Shown here: positions 56,933 to 64,000 of the stretch, in pieces
How the letters are laid out: every line of letters starts with the position of its first letter
Position numbering within the stretch: the first letter of the stretch is position 1
Source of the DNA: Thiohalocapsa sp.
GTDB lineage: Bacteria; Pseudomonadota; Gammaproteobacteria; Chromatiales; Chromatiaceae
Direction of reading: 5' to 3'
DNA length: 64,000 bases
Assembly (NCBI GenBank): GCA_021736785.1
Contig: JAIPFF010000026.1
Location: forward strand, 1 to 64,000
Notes under the pieces: model-generated
The model's input: the letters and a program-made list of their open reading frames with translations, nothing else
What the model was told of the DNA's origin: nothing
Databases searched by the model: none
Position numbers and translations under genes: made by a program

Positions 56933-56996
56933 GCTCGCGGGCTCGCGGGCTCGCGGGCTCGCGGGCTCGCGGGCTCGCGGGCTCGCGGGCTCGCGG
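56933..56996. repeat. 8-bp tandem repeat, GCTCGCGG x8
   Basis: Eight perfect copies of GCTCGCGG lie in the 430-bp region between the xfp start and the gluQRS stop. The rest of that region holds the xfp upstream sequence and no recognised gene. Eight is not a multiple of three, so frames shift through it, which argues that this stretch is non-coding. The unit can form G-rich structures on one strand. Confidence 0.92.
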
Positions 56997-57056
56997 AATC
57001 GCCGAAGCCGCCGGGTGCCGGCAGCGCAGTGCGCGGCATACGCTCGGCTGAGTGTC

Positions 57057-57956
57057 TCAGGTGACGGAAATGGCGGCGCGGGCGGGCACCTGCTCGAGTG
57101 ACCAGGTGTCGACGGCTTGCGCCCAGAATGCGGCCACCGAGCGGGGCGCCGGAGACAGCGTCCGTTGACCGAGAAAGGCCCAGGCCGAGCGCAGTGCCGG
57201 CAGCGGCTCGGCCGGATCGACCGGTGCCGCGGCCAGTGACTTCGAGAGCTTGCGGCCTTGCCGATCGACCGCGAGCGGCAAGTGCCCGTAGACCGGCGTC
57301 GGCAGGCCGAGCAGGCGCTGTAAGTAGACTTGCCGCGGCGTCGACAGCAGCAGGTCGGCGCCGCGCACGATGTGGGTGATGTCCTGTGCGGCATCGTCGA
57401 CAACCACTGCCAGTTGATAGGCGTGAATGCCGTCGGCGCGGCGCAGCACGAAATCGCCGACCGCATCGGCAAGGTCTTGACGGATGCTGCCTTGGATCCG
57501 GTCGGCGACGGTGATCCGGGTGCGGCCGACGCGCACGCGCTCGGTGCGTGCGCTGTGTCCGGGGGGTAAGCCGGTGCGGCAGGTGCCGGGATAGACCGGT
57601 CCTTCCGGGCCCGCGGCGCCGGCGGCCGCGATGTCGCGTCGCGAACAGCCGCAGGGGTAGGTCCACCCGCCCTCGCGCAGGCGGGTCAGCGCAGCGCCAT
57701 AGGCATCGGTTCGCAGGCTCTGTCGCAGCACGGGCTCGTCGGATGTCATGCCGAGCCGAGCCAGGGTTTCCAGAATCAGCAGCGCCGCGCCGGGCACTTC
57801 GCGGGGGCGGTCGAGGTCTTCCATGCGCACGAGCCACACACCGCTGCGGCTGCGGGCATCGGCGAAGCTGCCCACAGCGGCGATGAGCGACCCGAAATGC
57901 AAAGGGCCCGTGGGCGAGGGAGCGAATCGCCCCCGATAGGCGGATAGCCGGTCCAA
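57057..57956 (-). CDS. gluQ: Glutamyl-Q tRNA(Asp) synthetase
   Basis: This 299-residue truncated glutamyl-tRNA synthetase (GluQRS/YadB) attaches glutamate to queuosine in tRNA-Asp. It has the HIGH-like RFAPSPTGPLHFGSLIAAVG, the zinc-binding cysteines in TYPCGCSRRD, and the KMSKS-like GRKLSKSL; the anticodon-binding domain of GltX is missing, as expected. The start codon appears to be a TTG at 57956, giving DRLSAYRGRFAPSPTGP. It lies 82 bp downstream of dksA on the same strand, the conserved dksA-gluQ arrangement of Gammaproteobacteria. Its presence implies a queuosine pathway. Confidence 0.94.
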   Translation of the reverse strand: MDRLSAYRGRFAPSPTGPLHFGSLIAAVGSFADARSRSGVWLVRMEDLDRPREVPGAALLILETLARLGMTSDEPVLRQSLRTDAYGAALTRLREGGWTYPCGCSRRDIAAAGAAGPEGPVYPGTCRTGLPPGHSARTERVRVGRTRITVADRIQGSIRQDLADAVGDFVLRRADGIHAYQLAVVVDDAAQDITHIVRGADLLLSTPRQVYLQRLLGLPTPVYGHLPLAVDRQGRKLSKSLAAAPVDPAEPLPALRSAWAFLGQRTLSPAPRSVAAFWAQAVDTWSLEQVPARAAISVT

Positions 57957-58038
57957 TGCGAACGATCGGACGGGACGCGGCCCTGATGCCCGGGCGTTGC
58001 GCGAGTGCGCTGCCCGGGCCAGCGATGCGCGTCGGTCG

Positions 58039-58473
58039 TCAGCCGCGCTGCTTTTCGCGGATCTCGTCCAGCGTCTTGCAGTCGATGCACAAGGTCGCCG
58101 TCGGCCGTGCCTCGAGGCGGCGGACGCCGATCTCGACGCCGCAAGCTTCGCAGTAGCCGTACTCGTGCTCGTCGATGCGCGTCAGCGCCTCGTCGATTTT
58201 CTTGATCAGCTTGCGCTCGCGGTCGCGGGTGCGCAGCTCCAGGCTGAACTCAGATTCCTGCGTGGCGCGGTCGTTCGGGTCCGGGAAGTTGGTCGCCTCG
58301 TCTTGCATGTGATGGACGGTGCGGTCGACCTCTTCCATCAGCGAGCGCTTCCACTCCAGCAGCAGGCCGCGAAAATGCTCCTCCTGCTCCGGGCTCATAT
58401 AGACCTCGTCCTTGCCGGCTTCGTAGGGCTCGAACCCAAACGCTTTGGCGCCTTGTTTGTCTGCCTCGGCCAT
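58039..58473 (-). CDS. dksA: RNA polymerase-binding transcription factor DksA
   Basis: This 144-residue factor binds the secondary channel of RNA polymerase and works with ppGpp in the stringent response. The coiled-coil tip residues lie near TNFPDPNDRATQESEFSLEL, including the paired acidic residues needed for function, and the zinc finger is YGYCEACGVEIGVRRLEARP ... LCIDC with four cysteines. ATG 58473 has GGGAG upstream. Length matches E. coli DksA (151). It is followed by gluQ in a conserved pair. Confidence 0.96.
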   Translation of the reverse strand: MAEADKQGAKAFGFEPYEAGKDEVYMSPEQEEHFRGLLLEWKRSLMEEVDRTVHHMQDEATNFPDPNDRATQESEFSLELRTRDRERKLIKKIDEALTRIDEHEYGYCEACGVEIGVRRLEARPTATLCIDCKTLDEIREKQRG

Positions 58474-58710
58474 GATTGTGCTCCCGAAGACAAAGGGTCG
58501 TTGCAACGAGATGCCGCTCGGTTTCCAAGGCCCGGAAGCACAACGGTGCGTGAGGCCCGAACGGCGGTAAGCTGGGCTTTCTACCAGATGCGCCGGTCCG
58601 TAGCAATAGGTCGGGGCGCTCGCACGAGGTGCCCGTGTGCAGGCGCCGAACGACGTTGGCTGTGATAGTCTCCGCGGTCGTTTACCGCAATCACCCGGGA
58701 GTCCTGTGCC

Positions 58711-59496
58711 ATGGCCGAGCTGCAGGCGATCATCTTCGACGTGGACGGCACCTTGGCCGACACCGAGCGCGATGGACACCGTCCCGCATTCAATGCCGCA
58801 TTCCAGGATGCGGGACTGGATTGGCACTGGTCCGTGGAGCTCTACGGCGAGCTCTTGCGCGTGACCGGCGGCAAGGAGCGCATCAAAGAATATCTGAGCC
58901 GGTACTTGCCGGATTTCACGCCGCCGAAGCCGTTGGACGACTTCGTGCGCGATTTGCATCGGCGCAAAACCGAGCGCTATGTGGCCATGATGCAGGAGGG
59001 ACGTATTCCGCTTCGAGACGGTGTCATGCGTCTGCTGCGCGAAGCGCGCGAGGCCGGCATTCGTCTTGCCATCGCCACCACGACGACGCCGGAGAACGTC
59101 ACCGCACTGCTGTCGTCCGCGCCGGAGCCTGATCTGGCCGATTGGTTCGAGGTCATCGCCGCCGGCGATGTGGTGCCCGCGAAGAAGCCGGCGCCGGATA
59201 TCTTCGTGCTTGCGCTGCAGCAGCTCGCGCTGCCGCCGAGTGCCTGCGTGGCCGTCGAGGATTCCGACAATGGGGTGCGCTCCGCCCTCGGCGCCGGGCT
59301 GGACGCCCTGCTGGTGACCGAAAGCTCCTACACCGCCGGGCAGGACTTCTCGGGCGCGGCACTGGTGGTCGACCGACTGGGCGAGCCCGGTGCGCCGGCC
59401 AAGGCGCTGCAGGGCGAGCTCGGCGGCGCGTCCGTGGTGGACCTCGGTGTGCTGCGCCGGCTGCACGGTCGGATCTACGGCGCCGGCGACCGCTGA
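58711..59496 (+). CDS. cbbY: CbbY-type HAD phosphatase
   Basis: This 261-residue HAD enzyme has motif I FDVDGTLADTERDGHRPAFN, the CbbY-typical LYGELLRVTGGKERIKEYL cap region, motif III in VPAKKPAPDIF and motif IV VAVEDSDNGVRSALGAG. Characterised CbbY removes xylulose-1,5-bisphosphate, an inhibitor of RuBisCO, and is encoded in autotrophs. No other Calvin-cycle gene is in the window. The stop overlaps the start of the aminotransferase by one base (TGATG), and a GtrA-glycosyltransferase gene follows, so it is the first gene of a three-gene operon. ATG 58711 fits the family N terminus. Confidence 0.9.
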   Translation: MAELQAIIFDVDGTLADTERDGHRPAFNAAFQDAGLDWHWSVELYGELLRVTGGKERIKEYLSRYLPDFTPPKPLDDFVRDLHRRKTERYVAMMQEGRIPLRDGVMRLLREAREAGIRLAIATTTTPENVTALLSSAPEPDLADWFEVIAAGDVVPAKKPAPDIFVLALQQLALPPSACVAVEDSDNGVRSALGAGLDALLVTESSYTAGQDFSGAALVVDRLGEPGAPAKALQGELGGASVVDLGVLRRLHGRIYGAGDR

Positions 59497-60662
59497 TGCT
59501 CACGCCGAGCCCGCGCGCGGCCGCGGTGGAGCCTTTCCACGTGATGCGTATCCTGGAGCGCGCGCGGGCGCTGCAGGCGGCCGGCCGAGATATCATTCAC
59601 ATGGAGGTGGGCGAGCCCGATTTTCCCACCCCCGAGCCGATGCGCGAGGCTGCCCGCAGCGCGCTCGAGAGCGCTCCGCTCGGCTACACCCCGGCGGCCG
59701 GGCTGCCCGAGCTGCGCCGTGCGATTGCCGGCTACTACGGCCGGCGCTACGGCGTCGAGCTGGACCCCCTGCGGGTGATCGTGACCCCCGGCGGCTCCGG
59801 CGCATTGCAACTCGCGCTGGCGGCCGTCGTCGGCGTGGGCGACGGCGTACTGACCAGTGATCCGGGCTATCCCTGCAACGATTTGATCGCATCGCTGCTC
59901 GGCGGCATACCGCGGCGGGCAGCGCTGTCGGCGGACGACGGATTTGCGATCCGCGCGGCGCACATGGCCGCCCATTGGCAGCCCCGTACACGCGCGTTGA
60001 TGGTGGCGACGCCATCGAATCCGACCGGAGCGGTCATTGCGCGCGACGAGCTCGCGGCGTTGCACGCGCTGGCCCGCGAGCGCGATGCGGCGCTGATCGT
60101 CGACGAAATCTATCAGGGCCTGACCTACGGCGAAGAGGACTGCACCGCGGTCGCGCTCGGCGACGACAACGTGTTTGTCGTCAACAGCTTCTCGAAGTAT
60201 TTCGGCATGACCGGATGGCGGCTCGGCTGGTTGGTCGCGCCGACCGCGTTCGCCGACGTGTTGAGCCGCCTGGCGCAGAATCTTTACCTCGCGGCACCGA
60301 CGCTGTCGCAGTGCGCGGCGCTGGCCGCCTTCGCGCCGCGAACGTTGGCCCTGCTCGACGAGCGCCGTGATCTGCTGCGCGAGCGCCGCGACGTGCTGCT
60401 CGCCGCGTTGCGCGCCATCGGCTTCGAAGTGCCGGTGCATCCCGGCGGCGCCTTCTACATCTACGCCCGCATACCGCGGAGCCAGGACGACGCCGCGTCA
60501 CTGGCGCAGTGCCTGCTCGAAGAGGCGGGCGTCGCGGTGACGCCGGGCATCGACTTCGGCCGCCACGACGCCGAGCGCATGCTGCGCTTCGCTTACACCA
60601 CCGACAAGGCGCGTCTGCTGCAGGCCGTCGAGCGCATCGGAGCGGCGATCGGTGTCGGCTGA
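59496..60662 (+). CDS. Class I/II pyridoxal-phosphate aminotransferase
   Basis: The 388-residue fold-type I enzyme begins right at the cbbY stop (TGATG). Family landmarks are IIHMEVGEPDFPTP, GYTPAAGLPELRRAIAGYY, VATPSNPTGAVI, the PLP-contact Asp in LIVDEIYQGLTYG and the PLP Lys in VVNSFSKYFGMTGWRLGW, followed by the substrate Arg near RMLRFAYT. It is closest in layout to alanine/aspartate-type aminotransferases of the AlaA group. Substrate is unknown from sequence. Its stop overlaps the next gene by 11 bases, so translation is coupled. Confidence 0.9.
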   Translation: MLTPSPRAAAVEPFHVMRILERARALQAAGRDIIHMEVGEPDFPTPEPMREAARSALESAPLGYTPAAGLPELRRAIAGYYGRRYGVELDPLRVIVTPGGSGALQLALAAVVGVGDGVLTSDPGYPCNDLIASLLGGIPRRAALSADDGFAIRAAHMAAHWQPRTRALMVATPSNPTGAVIARDELAALHALARERDAALIVDEIYQGLTYGEEDCTAVALGDDNVFVVNSFSKYFGMTGWRLGWLVAPTAFADVLSRLAQNLYLAAPTLSQCAALAAFAPRTLALLDERRDLLRERRDVLLAALRAIGFEVPVHPGGAFYIYARIPRSQDDAASLAQCLLEEAGVAVTPGIDFGRHDAERMLRFAYTTDKARLLQAVERIGAAIGVG

Positions 60663-61833
60663 GCGCGAGACGCCATCCACCTCCGCCGAGGCCCCGCGGC
60701 AATCGGCGCCGGTGCTGTCTGTCCCGGTGCTGTCTGTCGTGGTGCCGACCTTCAACGAGCGCGAGAACATCGGCGCGGTCACGGCGCGGCTCGATGCGGT
60801 GCTGGGCGGCATTCCCTGGGAGGTGATCTTCGTCGACGACGATTCCCCCGACGGGACCGCGCGCGCCGTGCGGGAACTGGCCGCGGCCGATGCCCGGGTG
60901 CGCTTGGTGCACCGCGTCAATCGCCGCGGTCTGGCGTCGGCGTCGGTGGAGGGCATGCTGGCCTCCACGGCGCCCTATGTCGCTGTCATGGACGCCGATC
61001 TACAGCACGACGAGCGGCTGCTGCCCGACATGCTCGCGACGCTGCGGGAGGATGCGCTCGACATCGTCATCGGCAGCCGTCACGTGGCCGGCGGCAGCGT
61101 GGGCAACTGGGACAGCGACCGCCAGCTGGCCAGCCGCGTCGCGACGCGGCTTTCTGGACTGGTGCTGAAGGCGGATGTCAAAGACCCGATGAGCGGGTTC
61201 TTCATGCTGCGCCGCGAGTTGATCGACGAGGTGGCCCGCGATCTCTCTACCATCGGTTTCAAGATCCTCCTCGACATCTTCGTCACCGCGAAGCGGCCGC
61301 TGCGGTTCAAGGAGTTGCCCTACCGGTTCCGGACCCGCGCGGCAGGCGAGAGCAAGCTCGACAGCGTCGTCGCCTGGCAGTACATCCTGATGCTGCTCGA
61401 CAAGACGCTCGGGCGCTATGTGCCGATCCGGTTCATCCCGTTCGCGTTTATCGGCGGACTCGGCGTGTTCGTGCACCTGGCTGTTTTGTGGCTCATCTTC
61501 GACCTGTCCGGCCGCGATTTCGTCGTCGGCCAGACGGCGGCGACCTTGGTGGCGATGACGTTCAACTTCTTCCTGAACAACATGTTCACGTTCCGCGATC
61601 GCCGGCTGCGCGGCTGGGGACTGCTGCGCGGTTGGGTTTCGTTCACGCTCGCCTGCTCGCTGGGTGCGGTGGCCAATGTCGGCATCGCCACCTACCTATT
61701 CCACAGCACGCCGCAGGACGGCCTCTGGTGGTTGTTGTCGGCGGTGGCCGGAATCCTGGTCGGCGCCGTCTGGAATTACGCGGTCACGTCCGTTTACACT
61801 TGGAGCAAGCCGGCGGGCGGGCTGGTGCGCTAG
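60652..61833 (+). CDS. Glycosyltransferase family 2 fused to GtrA-like membrane domain
   Basis: GTG 60652, with GGAG 12 bp upstream, overlaps the aminotransferase stop by 11 bases. The 393-residue protein has an N-terminal GT2 domain of the dolichol-phosphate-mannosyltransferase type (VVPTFNERENIGAV, VIFVDDDSPDGTA, VMDADLQHDERLLPDML, DPMSGFFMLRR) and a C-terminal GtrA domain with four helices (FIPFAFIGGLGVFVHLAVLW, MTFNFFLNNMFTFRDRRL). It probably moves a sugar to and across a lipid carrier for cell-envelope glycans. Fusions like this are common. The link to cbbY is positional, not functional. Confidence 0.9.
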   Translation: MSAERETPSTSAEAPRQSAPVLSVPVLSVVVPTFNERENIGAVTARLDAVLGGIPWEVIFVDDDSPDGTARAVRELAAADARVRLVHRVNRRGLASASVEGMLASTAPYVAVMDADLQHDERLLPDMLATLREDALDIVIGSRHVAGGSVGNWDSDRQLASRVATRLSGLVLKADVKDPMSGFFMLRRELIDEVARDLSTIGFKILLDIFVTAKRPLRFKELPYRFRTRAAGESKLDSVVAWQYILMLLDKTLGRYVPIRFIPFAFIGGLGVFVHLAVLWLIFDLSGRDFVVGQTAATLVAMTFNFFLNNMFTFRDRRLRGWGLLRGWVSFTLACSLGAVANVGIATYLFHSTPQDGLWWLLSAVAGILVGAVWNYAVTSVYTWSKPAGGLVR

Positions 61834-61869
61834 GCGTGCCGCCGTGCCGGTGTTGCGCGCCGCGCGGCG

Positions 61870-62718
61870 CTACGCGTGAACGGCAAAGCCCATTTCGGCG
61901 ACGAATTCGACGTCTTGCGGATCGAAGGCGTCCAAGCCGCCGGCACGGTAGCGCCCGATGCTCGGCGGCGGGCGCACGAGATCCGCCAGCGCCCGTATTC
62001 GCCGCGGCTCGGGTACGACACCGAGGAAGGAGAGCAGGGCGGCCAAGTGCGGTCCGGGCTCGCGGCAGAGGGCATCGTAGTCCAGCAGCAGGATGCGGTC
62101 GGGCCACGCCCGCTGCAGGTCCAGCAGGCGGCGGTGAGCGCGGCACCAGTATTTCAGAGAGTAGCGCGGTGTGATCGGCATCTCGGCGGCACCGACGAAG
62201 AACGGCCCCCAGAACCGAGCTTGCTTCTGGTTGTCGCTGTAGGCCATGTCCAGCCCGTTGCGTATCAGGTGGACGTATTTCATCGCCGGCAGGGCGGGCA
62301 ACAGGCGGTCGATGACGATGTGGGTATTCGGCTCCTTCCAACCCCATGCGCGGCCGCCGCGGTTATCCGGATCGAATTCGGTGAACGAATCGACCCTCTC
62401 CTGCAACCAAGCGACCGAATGTGTCGGCCGCTCGTTCGCGGCCAACGCCCGAACCAGCGCCAACTCGTCGTTGTCGAATACTGCGCGGCCGCGCATGCGC
62501 CGCTCGAACAGCTCGATGCAGCGTCCGAGCTCCCGCTCATCGGCCGATAGGATGTCACGCCGTTTGAACAGCAGCGTGAACCATAGATTGTCGCTCGACT
62601 CGTTCAGGTCGCCGCCGATGTAGTAGCCGAGCCGCAGCAGCAGTTCAGCGATCAGCCGTGTACCGCTGCCGCCGACGCCGCCGGCCGCGACCGGAGCTGT
62701 CGATTGTGCTTCGTCCAT
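61870..62718 (-). CDS. Sulfotransferase-family protein
   Basis: The 282-residue protein has the PAPS 5'-phosphosulfate loop as VGGSGTRLIAELLLRLGY near residue 17, the 3'-phosphate-binding YVHLIRNGLDMAYSDN, and the RAWPDRILLLDYDALCREPG strand typical of sulfotransferases. It transfers sulfate from PAPS to a sugar, peptide or lipid acceptor; the acceptor is unknown. ATG 62718 lies a few residues before the loop. It converges with the GtrA-glycosyltransferase gene 36 bp away. Adjacent placement suggests sulfated glycans but does not prove it. Confidence 0.8.
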   Translation of the reverse strand: MDEAQSTAPVAAGGVGGSGTRLIAELLLRLGYYIGGDLNESSDNLWFTLLFKRRDILSADERELGRCIELFERRMRGRAVFDNDELALVRALAANERPTHSVAWLQERVDSFTEFDPDNRGGRAWGWKEPNTHIVIDRLLPALPAMKYVHLIRNGLDMAYSDNQKQARFWGPFFVGAAEMPITPRYSLKYWCRAHRRLLDLQRAWPDRILLLDYDALCREPGPHLAALLSFLGVVPEPRRIRALADLVRPPPSIGRYRAGGLDAFDPQDVEFVAEMGFAVHA

Positions 62719-63280
62719 GGCGCGAGTGTACGCGATTTGCCGCGGGCGGCGGGGGAATCGGGTGGCCGGCCCGGCACCGCCCCGGTTTCGGGGTGTCGAG
62801 ACCCCGGATCGAGCGCGGGATTATCTGCTTTTGCAACTTTGTTCACAGACACTTCGCCGTTTCCGGCTTAGGCTTTCAGTCGCTACGGGGTTTGTCGGCG
62901 AATTTTCTCGGAAGAACGGCGGCTTGGCGGCCGTTATGGCCGCCGACCCGGCATGGAGCGCTACTGACCGGAACAGCCGGTGGCGTTTCTGCTTCCGTCG
63001 GATCTTTTTGTCGCTTTTCCGTACCAAGAACGATGCGGCGCATAGCGGCATGCCGAGCGGCGATCTCGTCCTGGCCGTCGCCCGCGGCGCAAGGCTTGCC
63101 TCGCCGCGCACGTCGATCCGGATGCGGCTGTTCGCCAATCGTTACGCCGACGGGCTCCCCGGCACCGTGACGTGCGCCCGGTCGCATCGACCCCCGCCCG
63201 ACACGCAGTGCGCAGAGCGCTCGTTAATGGGTCGCCACCCGCCAACCTAGGCCTTTCCGACGCCAAGATCGGAGGATCTT
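62719..63280. other. Intergenic region upstream of the secreted protease
   Basis: About 560 bp between divergent genes. Frames on both strands are Arg/Pro-rich and lack starts with ribosome-binding sites. It should hold the promoters of the sulfotransferase and protease genes; no consensus promoter was recognised by eye. Confidence 0.5.
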
Positions 63281-64000
63281 ATGAAAAACAATCTCATTCT
63301 TCTCGCGATCCTGTTCAGTAGCGCCGGCGCAGCGCTCGCGCAGCCGCCGGTGGATTCCGATTCACCCATCGTTTCCAAGTCGTTCGAGCAGCAAGCCGTC
63401 CAACTCGGGGATCCGGCGGGTTACTGGACCGAGGAGCGCATGCGAAGCGCCATCCCCCGGACATTGCCGGCGGCGCCGGTCGCCGATGACGCGCTCGACG
63501 GCGGGGCGGTCCAAACCATCGAAACGCCGCTGGAGCCTCCTGTGCTGATGCCGGCCTGGTCACCCGACAGCGACGCGCCGATGCCCACTCCCGATGATGG
63601 CTACGAGATCAACCTTCAGGACGAAGATGCCGGGGGGCTGCCCATGGGCTTCAATGCGGAGCTTCAGTCCTTCGGCAGCGCGCCGAGTAATCCCAGAACC
63701 GGACCTTACGGGCCATTCCAGCGCTGGAGCATGCACGGGCGCTACGACGTGTGGCCGCGGTTCATTCATGGCAAACTGTTCTTCACCATGGGCGGGAGCA
63801 ATTTCGTCTGCTCCGGAACCGTCGTCGGCAGGAATGTAGTCGCGACAGCGGGACACTGCGTCAGTAGCGGCGGCGGTCAATTCGGCAGCAATTTCATGTT
63901 TTGCCCGGGCTATAGCCAGTCAGGCCCGATGCCGGGCACGGGCTGCTGGGCGGTGCGAAATGCCTTCACCACCGGGCGCTGGCATAACGGCGGCGATTTC
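63281..64000 (+). CDS. Secreted trypsin-like serine protease, 3' partial
   Basis: ATG 63281 follows GGAGGATCTT. The signal peptide is KNNLILLAILFSSAGAALA (residues 2-20). A long pro-region of about 150 residues follows, rich in Pro and acidic residues, then the protease domain with SNFVCSGTVVGRNVVATAGH, the catalytic His in ATAGHCV, and a second Cys a short way downstream (FMFCPGY). The frame is open to the end of the window, so the catalytic Asp and Ser lie outside. Glutamyl-endopeptidase or S1-type secreted proteases have this layout. Location is extracellular or periplasmic. Confidence 0.8.
   Translation, partial: MKNNLILLAILFSSAGAALAQPPVDSDSPIVSKSFEQQAVQLGDPAGYWTEERMRSAIPRTLPAAPVADDALDGGAVQTIETPLEPPVLMPAWSPDSDAPMPTPDDGYEINLQDEDAGGLPMGFNAELQSFGSAPSNPRTGPYGPFQRWSMHGRYDVWPRFIHGKLFFTMGGSNFVCSGTVVGRNVVATAGHCVSSGGGQFGSNFMFCPGYSQSGPMPGTGCWAVRNAFTTGRWHNGGDF

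Overview
The window is a high-GC, gene-dense chromosomal segment of a Gammaproteobacterium, most likely from the Chromatiales/Ectothiorhodospiraceae side of the class. This assignment is inferred from gene content (CbbY phosphatase of autotrophs, DksA-GluQRS pair, Mfd, TIGR04211-type SH3 protein, PstSCAB, EnvZ/OmpR-like pair, paired YeeE/YedE sulfur transporters), not from an rRNA gene. I see no rRNA, tRNA, complete insertion sequence or CRISPR array. The first gene (XpaC-like) is cut at its 5' end and the last (trypsin-like protease) at its 3' end.

Layout: 1-2.6 kb holds an XpaC-family protein, a ParA-like ATPase and methionine-salvage MtnC. 2.9-7.8 kb is a signalling block: a secreted vWA/SUMF1-like protein, a periplasmic FecR-domain protein and a divergent CHASE2 adenylate/guanylate cyclase. 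8.8-10.5 kb is a tightly overlapping YeeE-YedE-metallohydrolase operon, probably for sulfur, with a perfect 14-bp palindrome in front. 10.5-18.7 kb carries lipoproteins, a Tat-exported PhoD phosphatase, two esterases, an SH3 membrane protein and argD-argF with an attenuator-like leader. 19-21.4 kb encodes an NTPase of the STAND class fused to a SUMF1-like domain, the best candidate conflict system here. 21.6-28.2 kb has a retropepsin-like protein, an MtfA-like peptidase, acetolactate synthase, a hemerythrin-like protein, PhhB, SpeE and an ArsR regulator.

28.2-36 kb is regulatory: a hybrid kinase/response regulator/ArsR operon, an OmpA-like protein, Bcp, and an EnvZ/OmpR-like pair with a candidate operator, a 51-residue membrane microprotein and a strong terminator upstream. 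36-43 kb holds a CBS protein, class II ribonucleotide reductase, Mfd and an orphan PIN protein. 44.4-48.4 kb is pstSCAB without phoU. 49-51.5 kb is accessory: a degenerate Fic-like protein, a phytase-like gene remnant and two small proteins. 51.6-56.6 kb pairs glycogen phosphorylase with phosphoketolase. 57-62.7 kb has gluQRS-dksA, a cbbY/aminotransferase/GtrA-glycosyltransferase operon and a sulfotransferase.

Functionally the window mixes housekeeping metabolism (arginine, branched-chain amino acids, polyamine, dNTPs, glycogen) with phosphate scavenging (PstSCAB, PhoD) and several envelope-signalling modules. Four short tandem repeats sit between genes and could be used for strain typing. 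Long frames antisense to real genes are common because of the GC bias and were left out. Start codons were chosen from ribosome-binding sites, signal peptides and family lengths, and are uncertain where stated.
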